From positions 42,194 through 72,188 of the forward strand of contig DBXT01000020.1 in the NCBI GenBank assembly GCA_002309615.1: a stretch of DNA of 29,995 bases, written 5' to 3'. This document shows, in pieces, positions 15,597 to 24,460 of the stretch; positions within the stretch are counted from its first letter, which is position 1, and the number at the start of each line of letters is the position of its first letter. Origin of the DNA: Bacteroidales bacterium UBA1205. GTDB taxonomy: Bacteria; Bacteroidota; Bacteroidia; Bacteroidales; WCHB1-69. The translations under genes and the position numbers were made by a program. The notes below the pieces were generated by a model, which saw nothing but the letters and a program-made list of their open reading frames with translations, was not told the DNA's origin and searched no databases.

Positions 15597-16733
15597 ATGA
15601 GAAAAATAAGTATTTGCATCAGTGTAGCGTTATTGGCTTTGGCTTGTAATATGATATATGCCAAAGGTGCAAAAAAAGTAAAAGTTCCCCAAGGTGTGTC
15701 GGTGGTATATTATTGTAAGAATATCACCCCCGAAAACATTCTTCGTTTGTACGAGGCCATGAATGTGAATTTGGAAGGCAAGGTGGGAGTGAAAGTGCAT
15801 TTCGGAGAAGACGGTAATATCAACTATTTAAATCCGGAATTAATACAACCATTGGTACGGAAAATGAATGCCACTTTGGTAGAAACCAATGTGCTGTATG
15901 TAGGCAAAAGAAGATATACCGAGAGCCATATCAAATTGGCCAAAGAGCATGGTTTTACTTTTGCCCCCATAGATATTCTGGATGCAGAAGGTGAGACAGC
16001 TTATCCCGTAGAGGGCTTAAAGCATTATACTAAAGTGAAAACAGGCAGTCATTTTGCCGATTATGATGCATATATTGTATATTCTCATTTTAAAGGGCAT
16101 GGTAGTGCCGGTTTTGGCGGCGCCATCAAAAATATTTCCATGGGTTTTGCTTCTCCGGGAGGTAAAATGGCTATGCACGCCAGTGCTATTCCCGCCACCC
16201 GTAACACACAATCGTGTGTAAAATGCAATCGTTGTGTGGAACAATGTCCCGCCGATGCTATTACCATTACAGACAACGGTCCCGTTATAGACAGTGCCAA
16301 ATGTTTGGGATGTGCTAAATGTATTGCAGAATGCGCTCTGCGTATATTCACTCCCAAACAAACAAAATTAGCTTCCGAAGTGTTTCTGGAACGATTGGTG
16401 GAATATGCCAAAGGTTTTGTAGAACAAAAACCGATGGTGTATATAACGGTAATGCAAAATATATCCAAAACATGTGATTGCTCCGCCAAAGCACCCGCAC
16501 CTTTTATGTGCGATTTGGGAGCCGTTTCCTCCACCGATTTGGTCGCCGTGGAAAAAGCCTGCTACGATATCGCTACGGCACAATACGGCAAAGATCCTTT
16601 TTTGGATGTTAACGGTGTGAGCGGTATGCATCAAATAGACTATGCGGCACAATTGGGTATGGGTAACAAAAAATATGTGCTCATAGACATTGAAACAGGT
16701 GAACAAATTGATGTAAACAAATTGTTTAAATAG
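15597..16733 (+). CDS. Exported DUF362 protein with two [4Fe-4S] clusters
   Basis: 378-aa iron-sulfur protein. Residues 1-22 look like a signal peptide (MRKISICISVALLALACNMIYA), so it may act outside the cytoplasmic membrane. The DUF362 core includes KVGVKVHFGEDGN (62-74) and VYSHFKGHGSAGFGGAIKN (161-179). A ferredoxin insert carries two complete cluster motifs, Cys207/210/213/217 (CVKCNRCVEQCP) and Cys236/239/242/246 (CLGCAKCIAECA). DUF362 proteins are probable redox proteins of unknown substrate. The gene has its own promoter and lies 53 nt upstream of kamB in the same direction, so it may be cotranscribed with the lysine genes; a functional link is not established. Confidence 0.85.
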   Translation: MRKISICISVALLALACNMIYAKGAKKVKVPQGVSVVYYCKNITPENILRLYEAMNVNLEGKVGVKVHFGEDGNINYLNPELIQPLVRKMNATLVETNVLYVGKRRYTESHIKLAKEHGFTFAPIDILDAEGETAYPVEGLKHYTKVKTGSHFADYDAYIVYSHFKGHGSAGFGGAIKNISMGFASPGGKMAMHASAIPATRNTQSCVKCNRCVEQCPADAITITDNGPVIDSAKCLGCAKCIAECALRIFTPKQTKLASEVFLERLVEYAKGFVEQKPMVYITVMQNISKTCDCSAKAPAPFMCDLGAVSSTDLVAVEKACYDIATAQYGKDPFLDVNGVSGMHQIDYAAQLGMGNKKYVLIDIETGEQIDVNKLFK

Positions 16734-16786
16734 TATATAACAACTGATTTGTAATTAATTGGTTGTGTCTTTTATGAAATTGCGTT

Positions 16787-17797
16787 ATGTGCTTGATAGA
16801 CGATATCTTAAAACATAAGAGTGTATCGGTAGTGGGTATGGCTAAAAATACCGGCAAGACCGTTACTTTGAATTATGTATTGGAGCACATGGCGGGGAGT
16901 GGTAAATGTATAGCGGTAAGTTCTATCGGTGTTGACGGTGAGAGTATCGACAGGGTGACAGCCACGGAAAAGCCGGAAATAACCATATACGAAGGAATGT
17001 TTTTTACCACTTCGGAAAAACATTATCAAACGCGGCGTTTGAGTGCTGAGATATATCATCTGTCTTCTTACAACACCTCTTTGGGGCGTTTGGTGACAGC
17101 CAAAGCCGTTACCACCGGTCAGGTTTTATTGTCAGGACCGGCAGATACATTGCATCTGCAACAGTTAATCAGGCAACACACACAATATGGCGTGGACCTT
17201 ACCCTTGTTGACGGAGCACTATCCCGTTTAAGCATAGCTTCTCCTGTAATCACAGATGCTTTGATATTAGCCACAGGAGCCGCCATATCGGCCAACATAG
17301 AGCAGGTGGTACGCAGCACTAAGCATATATACAATATGATACAGCTTCCCCAGGCACCCACCGGCTTAACGCAAAAATTATCTTCTTTAGCTCATGGAAT
17401 ATGGGAGATTGATGGCGAGGGAGCCGTAAAACAAACAGCTGTCTCCTCAGCCTTGTTTTTAGGAAGGGGACAAAATTTGGAATTATCGCAAAATACTGAA
17501 TATGTGTTTGTTTCTGGAGTGATTACGGATAATTTACTCCACTATTTGCGTATGCAAACCTATGTGGATAAAGTGGTGCTGGTAGCACGTGACTTTACAA
17601 AAATATTTGCTTCCGCAGAAGCCTACCGAGCCTATGTGCGTAAAGGCGGACAAATACAGGTGCTGTATAAGAGTCAATTGTTGGCAATAACCATTAATCC
17701 TGTTGCTCCGCAAGGCTATGTGTTGAATAGCCGGCATTTACAACAAGCTATGCAAGCAGCAATGGAAATACCGGTGTATAACGTGAAAGAGATGTAA
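16787..17797 (+). CDS. kamB: Lysine 5,6-aminomutase reactivase subunit KamB
   Basis: 336-aa protein encoded directly before a MutS-like KamC in lysine fermentation clusters, where the pair is thought to reactivate B12-damaged lysine 5,6-aminomutase. A P-loop is visible at residues 17-25 (GMAKNTGKT), followed by a GTPase/ATPase-like region with VSSIGVDGE (44-52) and a possible Walker-B-like DLTLVDGALSRL near 137-148. No membrane segment or signal is present. The identification rests on the P-loop near the N-terminus, the overall size and the position: the kamC ATG follows 2 nt after the stop. The ATG used lies 53 nt after the DUF362 gene. Reactivase function is from family knowledge, not from a visible catalytic motif. 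Confidence 0.83.
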   Translation: MCLIDDILKHKSVSVVGMAKNTGKTVTLNYVLEHMAGSGKCIAVSSIGVDGESIDRVTATEKPEITIYEGMFFTTSEKHYQTRRLSAEIYHLSSYNTSLGRLVTAKAVTTGQVLLSGPADTLHLQQLIRQHTQYGVDLTLVDGALSRLSIASPVITDALILATGAAISANIEQVVRSTKHIYNMIQLPQAPTGLTQKLSSLAHGIWEIDGEGAVKQTAVSSALFLGRGQNLELSQNTEYVFVSGVITDNLLHYLRMQTYVDKVVLVARDFTKIFASAEAYRAYVRKGGQIQVLYKSQLLAITINPVAPQGYVLNSRHLQQAMQAAMEIPVYNVKEM

Positions 17798-17799
17798 GG

Positions 17800-19179
17800 A
17801 TGACCAATATGCAATTAAAAAATATCATATTACAAAACAGTGCATTACAATATGTTGTAGAGCATGTGAATGTGCTTTCTTCCATAGGAAGAAAAGTGTT
17901 GTACGCATCAACTTTTTCTACCGATGCAGACTATTTGGAGCGAGAATATGACCACATAGACCTTGTGATACAAGCTTTGCAGCAAGGCAATGCAAGGGCG
18001 GCAGTGGAAAACATGGAACATGCCTTGATGTGTCTGCAAGATATAACCAATACTTTATACCATCTGCAACAAGGTAATGTATTGGATGATGTAGAATTGT
18101 ATGAGATAAAGCATTTTATACTTATTTCAGAGACCATACGACAGGCATTGCTGCCTTTGCAATGGGTAAACATTCCTTGTTTGGAAGAGGCTTTGGATAT
18201 TCTGGACCCCGAACATTTGAGGGTGGATACTTTTTATGTGTATGATGTTTATAGCCAAGAATTAGCACAATTGCGTAAGCAGGCAAGAAACTGTCAGGGC
18301 AATGTGCCTGCCGAAATAATAGACAAAATTAACGATACCGAAGATGACATTCGCCGAAATTTAAGCCGGCAATTAACAGGGTATGTGTCTGTTTTGCAAC
18401 AAGCACTGCAAAACGCAGCCTATTTGGATGTCTTGTTGGCAAAATCGCGTTTATGCATAGAAATGCACTTGTGTCGTCCTGCTATAGGGAATGCTTGTAC
18501 GCAATATAAAGGCTTGTTCAATCCTCAAATTAAATCATTGCTGCAAGCACAAAACAGGGAATATCAGCCCATAGATGTGCAATTTGGCGATTATCCCACC
18601 ATCATCACCGGTATTAATATGGGCGGAAAAACATTGTTGCTTAAAACATTGGCTCTTTCTCAAGAACTTTGCCAATTGGGGTTTTATGTGCCCGCAGTTA
18701 CGGCACAAATAGCTCTTGTTCAAGAGGTGATGACTTGCATAGATGATGAACAAAATCCGCTGAAAGGTTTGTCTTCTTTTGCCGCGGAAATGAAAAAAAT
18801 TAATGAGATATTGAGTAAGATAGAACAGAAACAGCGGGTGTTGGTGCTGATAGATGAATTGGCCAGAACAACCAATCCGCATGAAGGTCGCGCCATAGTG
18901 AGTGCCTTGGCGGATATTTTACAAGACCGCCATGTACCTTCTTTTATCACCACTCATTATGATATGATAGATACCTCTTGCAAACGATTGAGGGTAAAAG
19001 GATTGCGTAAAGAAACGCAATGGAATGACAACAAGGATATGGCCGATATGATAGATTATGCTTTGGTAGAAGATGATGAAAATACCGTCCCTGAAGAAGC
19101 TTTGAAAATTGCTGAAATGTTGCAGGTGAACAAAATGCTGATAAACAAAGCCAAACAAAAATTACAACGGGAAGAATAA
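17800..19179 (+). CDS. kamC: Lysine 5,6-aminomutase reactivase ATPase KamC (MutS-like)
   Basis: 459-aa protein with a MutS-type ATPase domain but no mismatch-recognition domain. Residues 1-260 are helical, resembling the lever/core region of MutS. The ATPase part has Walker A GINMGGKTLLLKTL (271-284), Walker B VLVLIDELARTTNPHEG (347-363, with the MutS D-E pair and the following TNPxEG), and the TTHYD switch (384-388). In lysine fermenters this gene always accompanies kamD/kamE and is named KamC; ATP-driven exchange of inactivated cobalamin is the proposed role. General annotators often mislabel it as a DNA repair protein. It starts 2 nt after kamB. Its stop is followed by a 418-nt gap and a separate kamD promoter. 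Confidence 0.87.
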   Translation: MTNMQLKNIILQNSALQYVVEHVNVLSSIGRKVLYASTFSTDADYLEREYDHIDLVIQALQQGNARAAVENMEHALMCLQDITNTLYHLQQGNVLDDVELYEIKHFILISETIRQALLPLQWVNIPCLEEALDILDPEHLRVDTFYVYDVYSQELAQLRKQARNCQGNVPAEIIDKINDTEDDIRRNLSRQLTGYVSVLQQALQNAAYLDVLLAKSRLCIEMHLCRPAIGNACTQYKGLFNPQIKSLLQAQNREYQPIDVQFGDYPTIITGINMGGKTLLLKTLALSQELCQLGFYVPAVTAQIALVQEVMTCIDDEQNPLKGLSSFAAEMKKINEILSKIEQKQRVLVLIDELARTTNPHEGRAIVSALADILQDRHVPSFITTHYDMIDTSCKRLRVKGLRKETQWNDNKDMADMIDYALVEDDENTVPEEALKIAEMLQVNKMLINKAKQKLQREE

Positions 19180-19597
19180 ATTAACTGCCCCGAAATTATT
19201 TTCCTATACTAAGGCTTTTCCCTGAGTATATGCATTCAAGTTGTGTATAACCGCATGCGATAACTTATTCGCTCTTGTTATCCTGTAAGCCATAGGCTCT
19301 TTCTTTTTTATTAAACACGGCTTACGCCGTAGAAAATAGTTTTTTGTTTCAGCCGTCAAAAAAAGATGGTGGTTTTCCAGCCAAGCAGCTTTCTTGTCCG
19401 CGTTAAGCAAGCGGAGTATCGTATTACAACCATTTTTTTTCATGCCGGTTTTGTTACCGAACCGGATACTTTTATTTTCAGTGGTGAAATTAGTGAATTA
19501 TTGAGAAAAAAATGCTACCTTTGCCGAATATGCGGATAAAAGTATTAATTTTCATGCATATTGCTATTATATTTTTGATTTATTAATATATTGATAT
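19180..19597. other. Intergenic region between kamC and kamD
   Basis: No gene can be assigned with confidence. A minus-strand frame of 79 codons (19204-19443) is open, but it resembles no family I know and has no TAnnTTTG box in front. Small inverted repeats occur at 19317-19330 (ACGGC stem, 4-nt loop) and 19445-19465 (CCGGTT stem, 9-nt loop). The kamD promoter box lies at 19516-19523. Because those hairpins are upstream of that promoter, they cannot be a kamD leader riboswitch if this promoter is the one used. Confidence 0.5.
19516..19523 (+). promoter_or_regulatory. -7 promoter box TACCTTTG for kamD-kamE
   Basis: TACCTTTG about 75 nt before the kamD ATG. It indicates that the aminomutase subunits can be transcribed apart from kamBC. 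Confidence 0.65.
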
Positions 19598-21151
19598 ATG
19601 GAAAGTAAAGTTGGTTTGGATTTTCAAAAAGTGGAGCAAGCCAAGCGTGTGGCATTTAATATTGCTAACGATGTGCAAACATTTGCCGAACAATACACTA
19701 CCGTGGCAGTGGAGCGTACTATTTGTCGTTTGTTGGGCGTAGACGGGGTGGATGAGAACGGGGTTCCTCTTCCCAATGTGTTGATAGAACAAATAAAAGA
19801 ACAAGGAGTGTTAGGGGAAGGCATTATCTATTTTATGGGTAATGCCATGTTGGTTACCGGCAAAACTCCGCAGGAGATAGCAGAAGAGGTCGCCGAAAAT
19901 GCTTTGGATATCACTCGCTTGCCATTGCATACCATGCAAGAAATAGAACAAGCGGTAATGCCGGTTATCAATGCCAGCATAGAACGTATTCGCACCCGCA
20001 GGGCTCGCAGAGAACATTATCTCAATACTATAGGTGAAGGTCCCAAACCATATTTATATGTCATAGTCGCTACCGGTAACATCTATGAAGATGTAGTACA
20101 AGCACAAGCGGCAGCTCGTCAAGGGGCTGATGTGATAGCGGTAATCCGTACCACTGGTCAAAGCTTGTTGGATTATGTGCCTTACGGTGCTACCACAGAA
20201 GGTTTTGGCGGTACTTTCGCCACACAAGAAAACTTCCGTATCATGCGAGCAGCATTAGACGAAGTGGGAGAAGAAGTGGGCAGGTATATTCGTTTGTGTA
20301 ACTATTGTTCCGGCTTGTGTATGCCCGAGATAGCCGCCATGGGAGCATTGGAAGGGCTGGACGTAATGCTCAACGATGCTTTATATGGTATTTTGTTCCG
20401 TGATATCAATATGAAACGTACTTTGATAGACCAATATTTTTCTCGTGTCATCAATGGTTTTGCCGGCGTGATAATCAATACCGGTGAAGATAATTATTTA
20501 ACCACGGCCGATGCTTATGAGGCGGCACATACGGTTTTGGCTTCCGATTTAATCAACGAGCAGTTGGCTTTGATGGCAGGCTTGCCGGAAGAACAAATGG
20601 GATTAGGGCACGCTTTTGAAATGGATCCTATGCTGGAAAACGGATTCTTATACGAGCTGGCACAAGCCCAAATGACAAGAGAGATATTCCCGAAAGCGAC
20701 ATTGAAATATATGCCGCCCACCAAATTTATGACTGGTAATATCTTCCGCGGACATATTCAAGATGCCTTGTTCAACATTATAGGTATTTGGACACATCAG
20801 GGAATACAATTGCTCGGTATGCCCACCGAGGCCATACACACCCCTTTTATGAGCGACAGGTATCTTTCTATAGAAAATGCCAAATATATATTTAACAATA
20901 TGAAGTCAATAGGCGAGGAGGTGGAATTTAAAGAAAACGGCATTGTAAAACAAAGGGCGCAAAAAGTGCTGAACGATGCCTTGGACTTGTTACGCACTTT
21001 GGAGCAGGAAGGGCTGTTCAACGCCTTGGAAAAAGGTATGTTCGCCGATGTTAAACGCCCGCAAAACGGAGGAAAAGGCTTGGACGGGGTTACGCTGAAA
21101 CAAAGCCATTATGCCAATCCGTTTATAGAATTAATGAAAGGGAAAAGATAG
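19598..21151 (+). CDS. kamD: Lysine 5,6-aminomutase alpha subunit
   Basis: Large subunit of the adenosylcobalamin- and PLP-dependent enzyme that moves the terminal amino group of D-lysine or L-beta-lysine to the neighbouring carbon, giving 2,5- or 3,5-diaminohexanoate. The 517-aa length matches KamD. The TIM-barrel core is recognisable from family-typical segments: RRAREHYLNTIGEGPKPYLY (about 130-150), VIRTTGQSLLDYVPYGATTEGFGG (about 182-206, given here only in outline), GFAGVIINTGEDNYLTTADA (about 287-306) and KYMPPTKFMTGNIFRGH (about 370-386). Cytoplasmic. It has its own promoter with a ~70-nt leader, and kamE follows after 89 nt. The identification is strong because both the kamE partner and the reactivase genes are adjacent. 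Confidence 0.95.
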   Translation: MESKVGLDFQKVEQAKRVAFNIANDVQTFAEQYTTVAVERTICRLLGVDGVDENGVPLPNVLIEQIKEQGVLGEGIIYFMGNAMLVTGKTPQEIAEEVAENALDITRLPLHTMQEIEQAVMPVINASIERIRTRRARREHYLNTIGEGPKPYLYVIVATGNIYEDVVQAQAAARQGADVIAVIRTTGQSLLDYVPYGATTEGFGGTFATQENFRIMRAALDEVGEEVGRYIRLCNYCSGLCMPEIAAMGALEGLDVMLNDALYGILFRDINMKRTLIDQYFSRVINGFAGVIINTGEDNYLTTADAYEAAHTVLASDLINEQLALMAGLPEEQMGLGHAFEMDPMLENGFLYELAQAQMTREIFPKATLKYMPPTKFMTGNIFRGHIQDALFNIIGIWTHQGIQLLGMPTEAIHTPFMSDRYLSIENAKYIFNNMKSIGEEVEFKENGIVKQRAQKVLNDALDLLRTLEQEGLFNALEKGMFADVKRPQNGGKGLDGVTLKQSHYANPFIELMKGKR

Positions 21152-21240
21152 TCGATACTGCTTTGCCTATGCAAGGAAGTGTGGATGACGGTAAAAATAA
21201 ATTGATCATAATAAATTCAACAATATAAAGACTATTAATT

Positions 21241-22032
21241 ATGAGTGAAGGATTGTATTCAATGGAGGCAAAGGATTACGACAAAACCTTAGACCTCAAA
21301 AAAATCAAGCCCTATGGTGATACCATGAATGACGGTAAGGTGCAATTGAGTTTCACTTTACCCGTTCCCGCAGGAGATGAAGCTATAGAAGCAGCTAAAC
21401 AATTGATATTAAAAATGGGTTTTTCCAATCCTTTGGTGGTGTATAGTAAAGAACTTACAGAGGGTTTTACCTTTTTTAACTGTTATGGTTCCTGTTCGCA
21501 TACTGTGGATTACACCTCCATACATGTGCCCAAGGTGGAGACCAATGTAATGGACATGTATGAATGCGATGCCTATATTAAGGAACATATCGGCAGAAAA
21601 ATAGTGGTAGTGGGCGCCAGCACCGGTACCGATGCCCATACGGTGGGTATAGATGCCATTATGAATATGAAAGGTTATGCAGGCCACTATGGCATAGAAC
21701 GTTATGAAATGTTTGAAGCATTGAATATGGGCAGCCAAGTGCCTAATGAGGAGTTTATAGCCAAAGCTATAGAAATGAAAGCCGATGCACTCTTGGTATC
21801 TCAAACCGTTACCCAAAAGGATGTACATATTAAAAACATGGTCAATTTGGTAGAGCTGTTAGAAGCGGAAGGATTGAGAGAGAAGGTGATATTGGTATGC
21901 GGAGGTCCGCGTATCAGCCATGAATTGGCCAAAGAACTGGGCTATGATGCCGGTTTCGGCATGAACACCTATGCCGATGATGTAGCTTCTTATATCGCAC
22001 AAGAATTGAATACACGATTAAACGGAAAGTAA
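21241..22032 (+). CDS. kamE: Lysine 5,6-aminomutase beta subunit
   Basis: 263-aa cobalamin-binding subunit. The base-off B12 motif D-x-H-x-x-G is DAHTVG with Asp131 and His133; the histidine should coordinate cobalt from below. Lys144 (in MNMKGYAG) is at the position of the PLP-binding lysine known from the Clostridium/Acetoanaerobium sticklandii enzyme (His133 and Lys144 in that numbering), so this subunit supplies ligands to both cofactors. The N-terminal dimerisation region (about 1-110) precedes the Rossmann-like B12 domain (about 118-260), which contains DALLVSQTVTQKDVHIKN (about 181-198) and a glycine-rich VCGGPRIS (about 219-226). It follows kamD after 89 nt without a TAnnTTTG box and is probably cotranscribed. 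Confidence 0.96.
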   Translation: MSEGLYSMEAKDYDKTLDLKKIKPYGDTMNDGKVQLSFTLPVPAGDEAIEAAKQLILKMGFSNPLVVYSKELTEGFTFFNCYGSCSHTVDYTSIHVPKVETNVMDMYECDAYIKEHIGRKIVVVGASTGTDAHTVGIDAIMNMKGYAGHYGIERYEMFEALNMGSQVPNEEFIAKAIEMKADALLVSQTVTQKDVHIKNMVNLVELLEAEGLREKVILVCGGPRISHELAKELGYDAGFGMNTYADDVASYIAQELNTRLNGK

Positions 22033-22071
22033 AAAATAAACATAAAATTTTATTCCAATCAATAAAAGTAG

Positions 22072-22079
22072 TATCTTTG
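22072..22079 (+). promoter_or_regulatory. -7 promoter box TATCTTTG for the atoA-crt-hbd-bcd operon
   Basis: TATCTTTG, 46 nt before the CoA-transferase gene. It splits the C4 acyl-CoA genes from kamDE at the transcription level. Confidence 0.65.
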
Positions 22080-22125
22080 CTTTTTGGAATAATCAATAAG
22101 TATAACATAAAATAAAAATATAATT

Positions 22126-22785
22126 ATGGATAAAGTTCAAATAAGAGAAACCATAGCAAAGCGTTGTGCTTTAGAAATTTCTGATGGAGATGTTGTTAAT
22201 TTGGGTATAGGATTGCCTACCGAAATTCCTAATTATTTGCCGGAAAATGTACACGTAGTGCTTCAATCCGAGAATGGTTTGTTAGGCATGGGGCCTACAC
22301 CGGAAGAAGGAAAAGAAAATCCTTATTTCACCAATGCAGGAGGCGCTTATATGACAGCATTGGAAGGAGCCGCATCGTTTGACAGTGCCACCTCTTTCGG
22401 TATTATTCGCGGAGGACATGTGGATGTAACCATTTTGGGAGCATTGCAGGTGGATGAAAAAGGTAATCTGGCCAATTGGATGATACCCGGCAAAAAAACA
22501 CCCGGTATGGGTGGGGCTATGGACCTTATTGTAGGTGCCAAAAAAGTAATATTGGCAATGGAACACACCGCTAAAGGAAATCCTAAGATATTAAAATCTT
22601 GTACCTTACCGCTTACCGCTGCAGGACAAGTGAATTTGATAGTTACCGAAATGGGTGTGATGGAAATCACCCCCGAAGGTATAGTATTGAAAGAAATCAA
22701 TCCCGAATTCACCGTGGAACAAGTACAAGCAGCTACAGAAGCTACTTTGATAGTTGACAAGAATTTACAACCTATGCGTCAATAA
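22126..22785 (+). CDS. atoA: 3-oxoacid (butyrate-acetoacetate) CoA-transferase subunit B
   Basis: 219-aa beta subunit of a class I CoA-transferase. The catalytic glutamate is Glu49 in the signature QSENGLLGMGP; it forms the glutamyl-CoA intermediate. Other landmarks are GIGLPTEIPNYL (27-38), GGAYMTALEGAASFD (about 72-86), LGALQVDEKGNLANW (about 104-118) and the MGGAMDL segment near 127-133. With its alpha subunit it would transfer CoA from butyryl-CoA to acetoacetate, the last step of lysine fermentation to butyrate. The alpha subunit gene (atoD), normally adjacent, is absent from both flanks. Substrate preference is inferred from the cluster. The crotonase gene follows 3 nt after the stop. 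Confidence 0.9.
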   Translation: MDKVQIRETIAKRCALEISDGDVVNLGIGLPTEIPNYLPENVHVVLQSENGLLGMGPTPEEGKENPYFTNAGGAYMTALEGAASFDSATSFGIIRGGHVDVTILGALQVDEKGNLANWMIPGKKTPGMGGAMDLIVGAKKVILAMEHTAKGNPKILKSCTLPLTAAGQVNLIVTEMGVMEITPEGIVLKEINPEFTVEQVQAATEATLIVDKNLQPMRQ

Positions 22786-22788
22786 ACC

Positions 22789-23568
22789 ATGGAGTACAAT
22801 TTTCTAAAAATCAACACCCCGCAAGACGGAATCTGCATATTGGCCGTTTCCGTTCCTAAATCTTTGAACGCGTTGAGTTCTAAAGTGTTAGCGGAAATGG
22901 AACATTTTTTAGCCAACATGCCTGTTGATACACGTGTGCTGATAGTTACCGGAGACGGCGATCGTTCCTTTGTTGCCGGTGCCGACATTGCAGAGATGAG
23001 CGGTTTCAACAAAGAGCAGGCTTTGGCATTTGCTCGTTTGGGAGCAAAAATTTTCCGCACTATAGAAACATTGCCCGTGCCGGTGATAGCGGCAGTCAAC
23101 GGTTATGCTTTGGGCGGAGGTTGTGAGTTAGCCATGGCGTGTGATATTCGTATAGCCTCTGAAAAAGCCCGTTTTGGTCAACCGGAAGTGAAATTAGGCA
23201 TTATCCCGGGGTTCTCGGGTACTTATCGGCTTACCAAACTTGTGGGTGAAGGTATGGCAAAAGAATTGATATACACCGCCAGAAATATAAAAGCCGACGA
23301 GGCTTTGCGTATAGGTTTGGTCAATCAAGTGGTGGCACCTGAAAATTTGATGCCTACTGCTATTGACATGGCAAAAAGTATTTTAAAGAATGCACCTTTG
23401 GCAGTCGGTTTCGCCAAAAAATCCATCAATGGCGGTTACGGCTTGTCATCGGAAGACTTTATCGCTTTGGAAAATGAATATTTTTCCGATTGCTTTGCCA
23501 CGAAAGACCAAAAGGAGGGTATGACGGCATTTTTAGAAAATCGTGAAGTAAAATTTGAAAATAAATAG
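22789..23568 (+). CDS. Enoyl-CoA hydratase/crotonase
   Basis: 259-aa crotonase-fold enzyme that would hydrate crotonyl-CoA reversibly to 3-hydroxybutyryl-CoA. The CoA-binding oxyanion segments are SFVAGADIAEM (60-70) and NGYALGGGCELAMACD (104-119). The two acid-base glutamates Glu113 and Glu133 (GQPEVKLGIIPG) are both present, 20 residues apart as in crotonase. The usual PGAGGTQRL is PGFSGTYRL here. Length is standard. It is translationally close to atoA (3-nt gap) and followed by a 3-hydroxybutyryl-CoA dehydrogenase, which supports short-chain C4 specificity and a role as Crt. Confidence 0.92.
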   Translation: MEYNFLKINTPQDGICILAVSVPKSLNALSSKVLAEMEHFLANMPVDTRVLIVTGDGDRSFVAGADIAEMSGFNKEQALAFARLGAKIFRTIETLPVPVIAAVNGYALGGGCELAMACDIRIASEKARFGQPEVKLGIIPGFSGTYRLTKLVGEGMAKELIYTARNIKADEALRIGLVNQVVAPENLMPTAIDMAKSILKNAPLAVGFAKKSINGGYGLSSEDFIALENEYFSDCFATKDQKEGMTAFLENREVKFENK

Positions 23569-23605
23569 AAATAAATAATTGTTCAATTAAAAATATATTT
23601 GATTT

Positions 23606-24442
23606 ATGAAAATATGTGTTATCGGAACAGGAACCATGGCAAAAGGCATAGTGAAAGCTTTTGCCGCCAAAATGCCCGTGGTGATGAAAAGCAGAACCCA
23701 GACAAGTATAGATAAAGCGTTGGCTTCTATAGGCAACGGTTATAAAAAATTGGTGGAAAAAGGTAAAATCACTCAAGAATCCATGGAGGCTATCATGAGC
23801 AATATCACCACCACCACCGATTATGCCGCTTTTGCCGATGCCGACCTTGTAATAGAGGCAGCAGTGGAGGATATGCAGTTGAAAAAAGAAGTGTTTGCCC
23901 AATTGGATAAAATATGCAAACCCGAAACCGTTTTTGCCACCAATTCCTCCTCTTTGTCCATCACGGAATTGGCCGCTTGCACTTCTCGTCCGACACAATT
24001 TATAGGTTGTCACTTTTTTAATCCCGCCGACAGAATGGCATTGGTGGAAGTGATAAAAGGACAACTCACCTCCGAAGAAGTATGCAAAAGCATAGTTGAC
24101 CTTACCACCTCCATAGGCAAAACACCGGTATTGGTGAACGAAGCCCCCGGTTTTGTTGTCAACCGTATACTCATACCCATGATTAACGAAGCAGTAGGTA
24201 TATTGGCAGACGGAATTGCCAGTGCCGAAGATATAGACAAATGTATGATGCTCGGTGCCAACCATCCTATGGGTCCCTTGGCATTGGCCGATTTAATCGG
24301 TAACGATGTCAACTTGGCTATTATGGAAGTGCTGTACAAAGAATTCGGCGATCCTAAATATCGTCCTCATCCCTTGTTGAGAAAAATGGTGAGAGCAGGT
24401 CTGCTGGGACGTAAAACAGGTGAAGGATTTTATAAATATTAA
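23606..24442 (+). CDS. 3-hydroxybutyryl-CoA dehydrogenase
   Basis: 278-aa NAD(P)-dependent dehydrogenase (Hbd/PaaH type) that interconverts acetoacetyl-CoA and 3-hydroxybutyryl-CoA. The Rossmann dinucleotide loop is at the extreme N-terminus (VIGTGTMAKGI, 5-15), followed by VIEAAVED (82-89). The catalytic residues are Ser114/Ser116 in TNSSSLSI, His136 in GCHFFNP, and the Asn of PGFVVNRILIPMINEA near 185. The helical C-terminal dimerisation domain contains MLGANHPMGPLALADLIGND. Size matches clostridial Hbd. It follows the crotonase gene by 37 nt and precedes the acyl-CoA dehydrogenase by 18 nt, forming one operon. Confidence 0.94.
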   Translation: MKICVIGTGTMAKGIVKAFAAKMPVVMKSRTQTSIDKALASIGNGYKKLVEKGKITQESMEAIMSNITTTTDYAAFADADLVIEAAVEDMQLKKEVFAQLDKICKPETVFATNSSSLSITELAACTSRPTQFIGCHFFNPADRMALVEVIKGQLTSEEVCKSIVDLTTSIGKTPVLVNEAPGFVVNRILIPMINEAVGILADGIASAEDIDKCMMLGANHPMGPLALADLIGNDVNLAIMEVLYKEFGDPKYRPHPLLRKMVRAGLLGRKTGEGFYKY

Positions 24443-24460
24443 TACTATCTAATTGATATT

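Noticed and set aside
19204..19443. 79-codon open frame on the minus strand between kamC and kamD as a gene
   Set aside because: No family resemblance, no TAnnTTTG promoter in front and no clear ribosome binding context; it may be chance. It is described in the intergenic entry instead.
19445..19465. Cobalamin riboswitch ahead of the B12-dependent aminomutase
   Set aside because: The hairpin lies upstream of the kamD promoter box, and I see no B12-box consensus in the short leader that follows.
22032..22125. Inverted repeat ATTCCAA/TTGGAAT around the atoA promoter as an operator
   Set aside because: Arms are only 7 bp and about 26 nt apart in A+T-rich DNA; too weak to support on its own.
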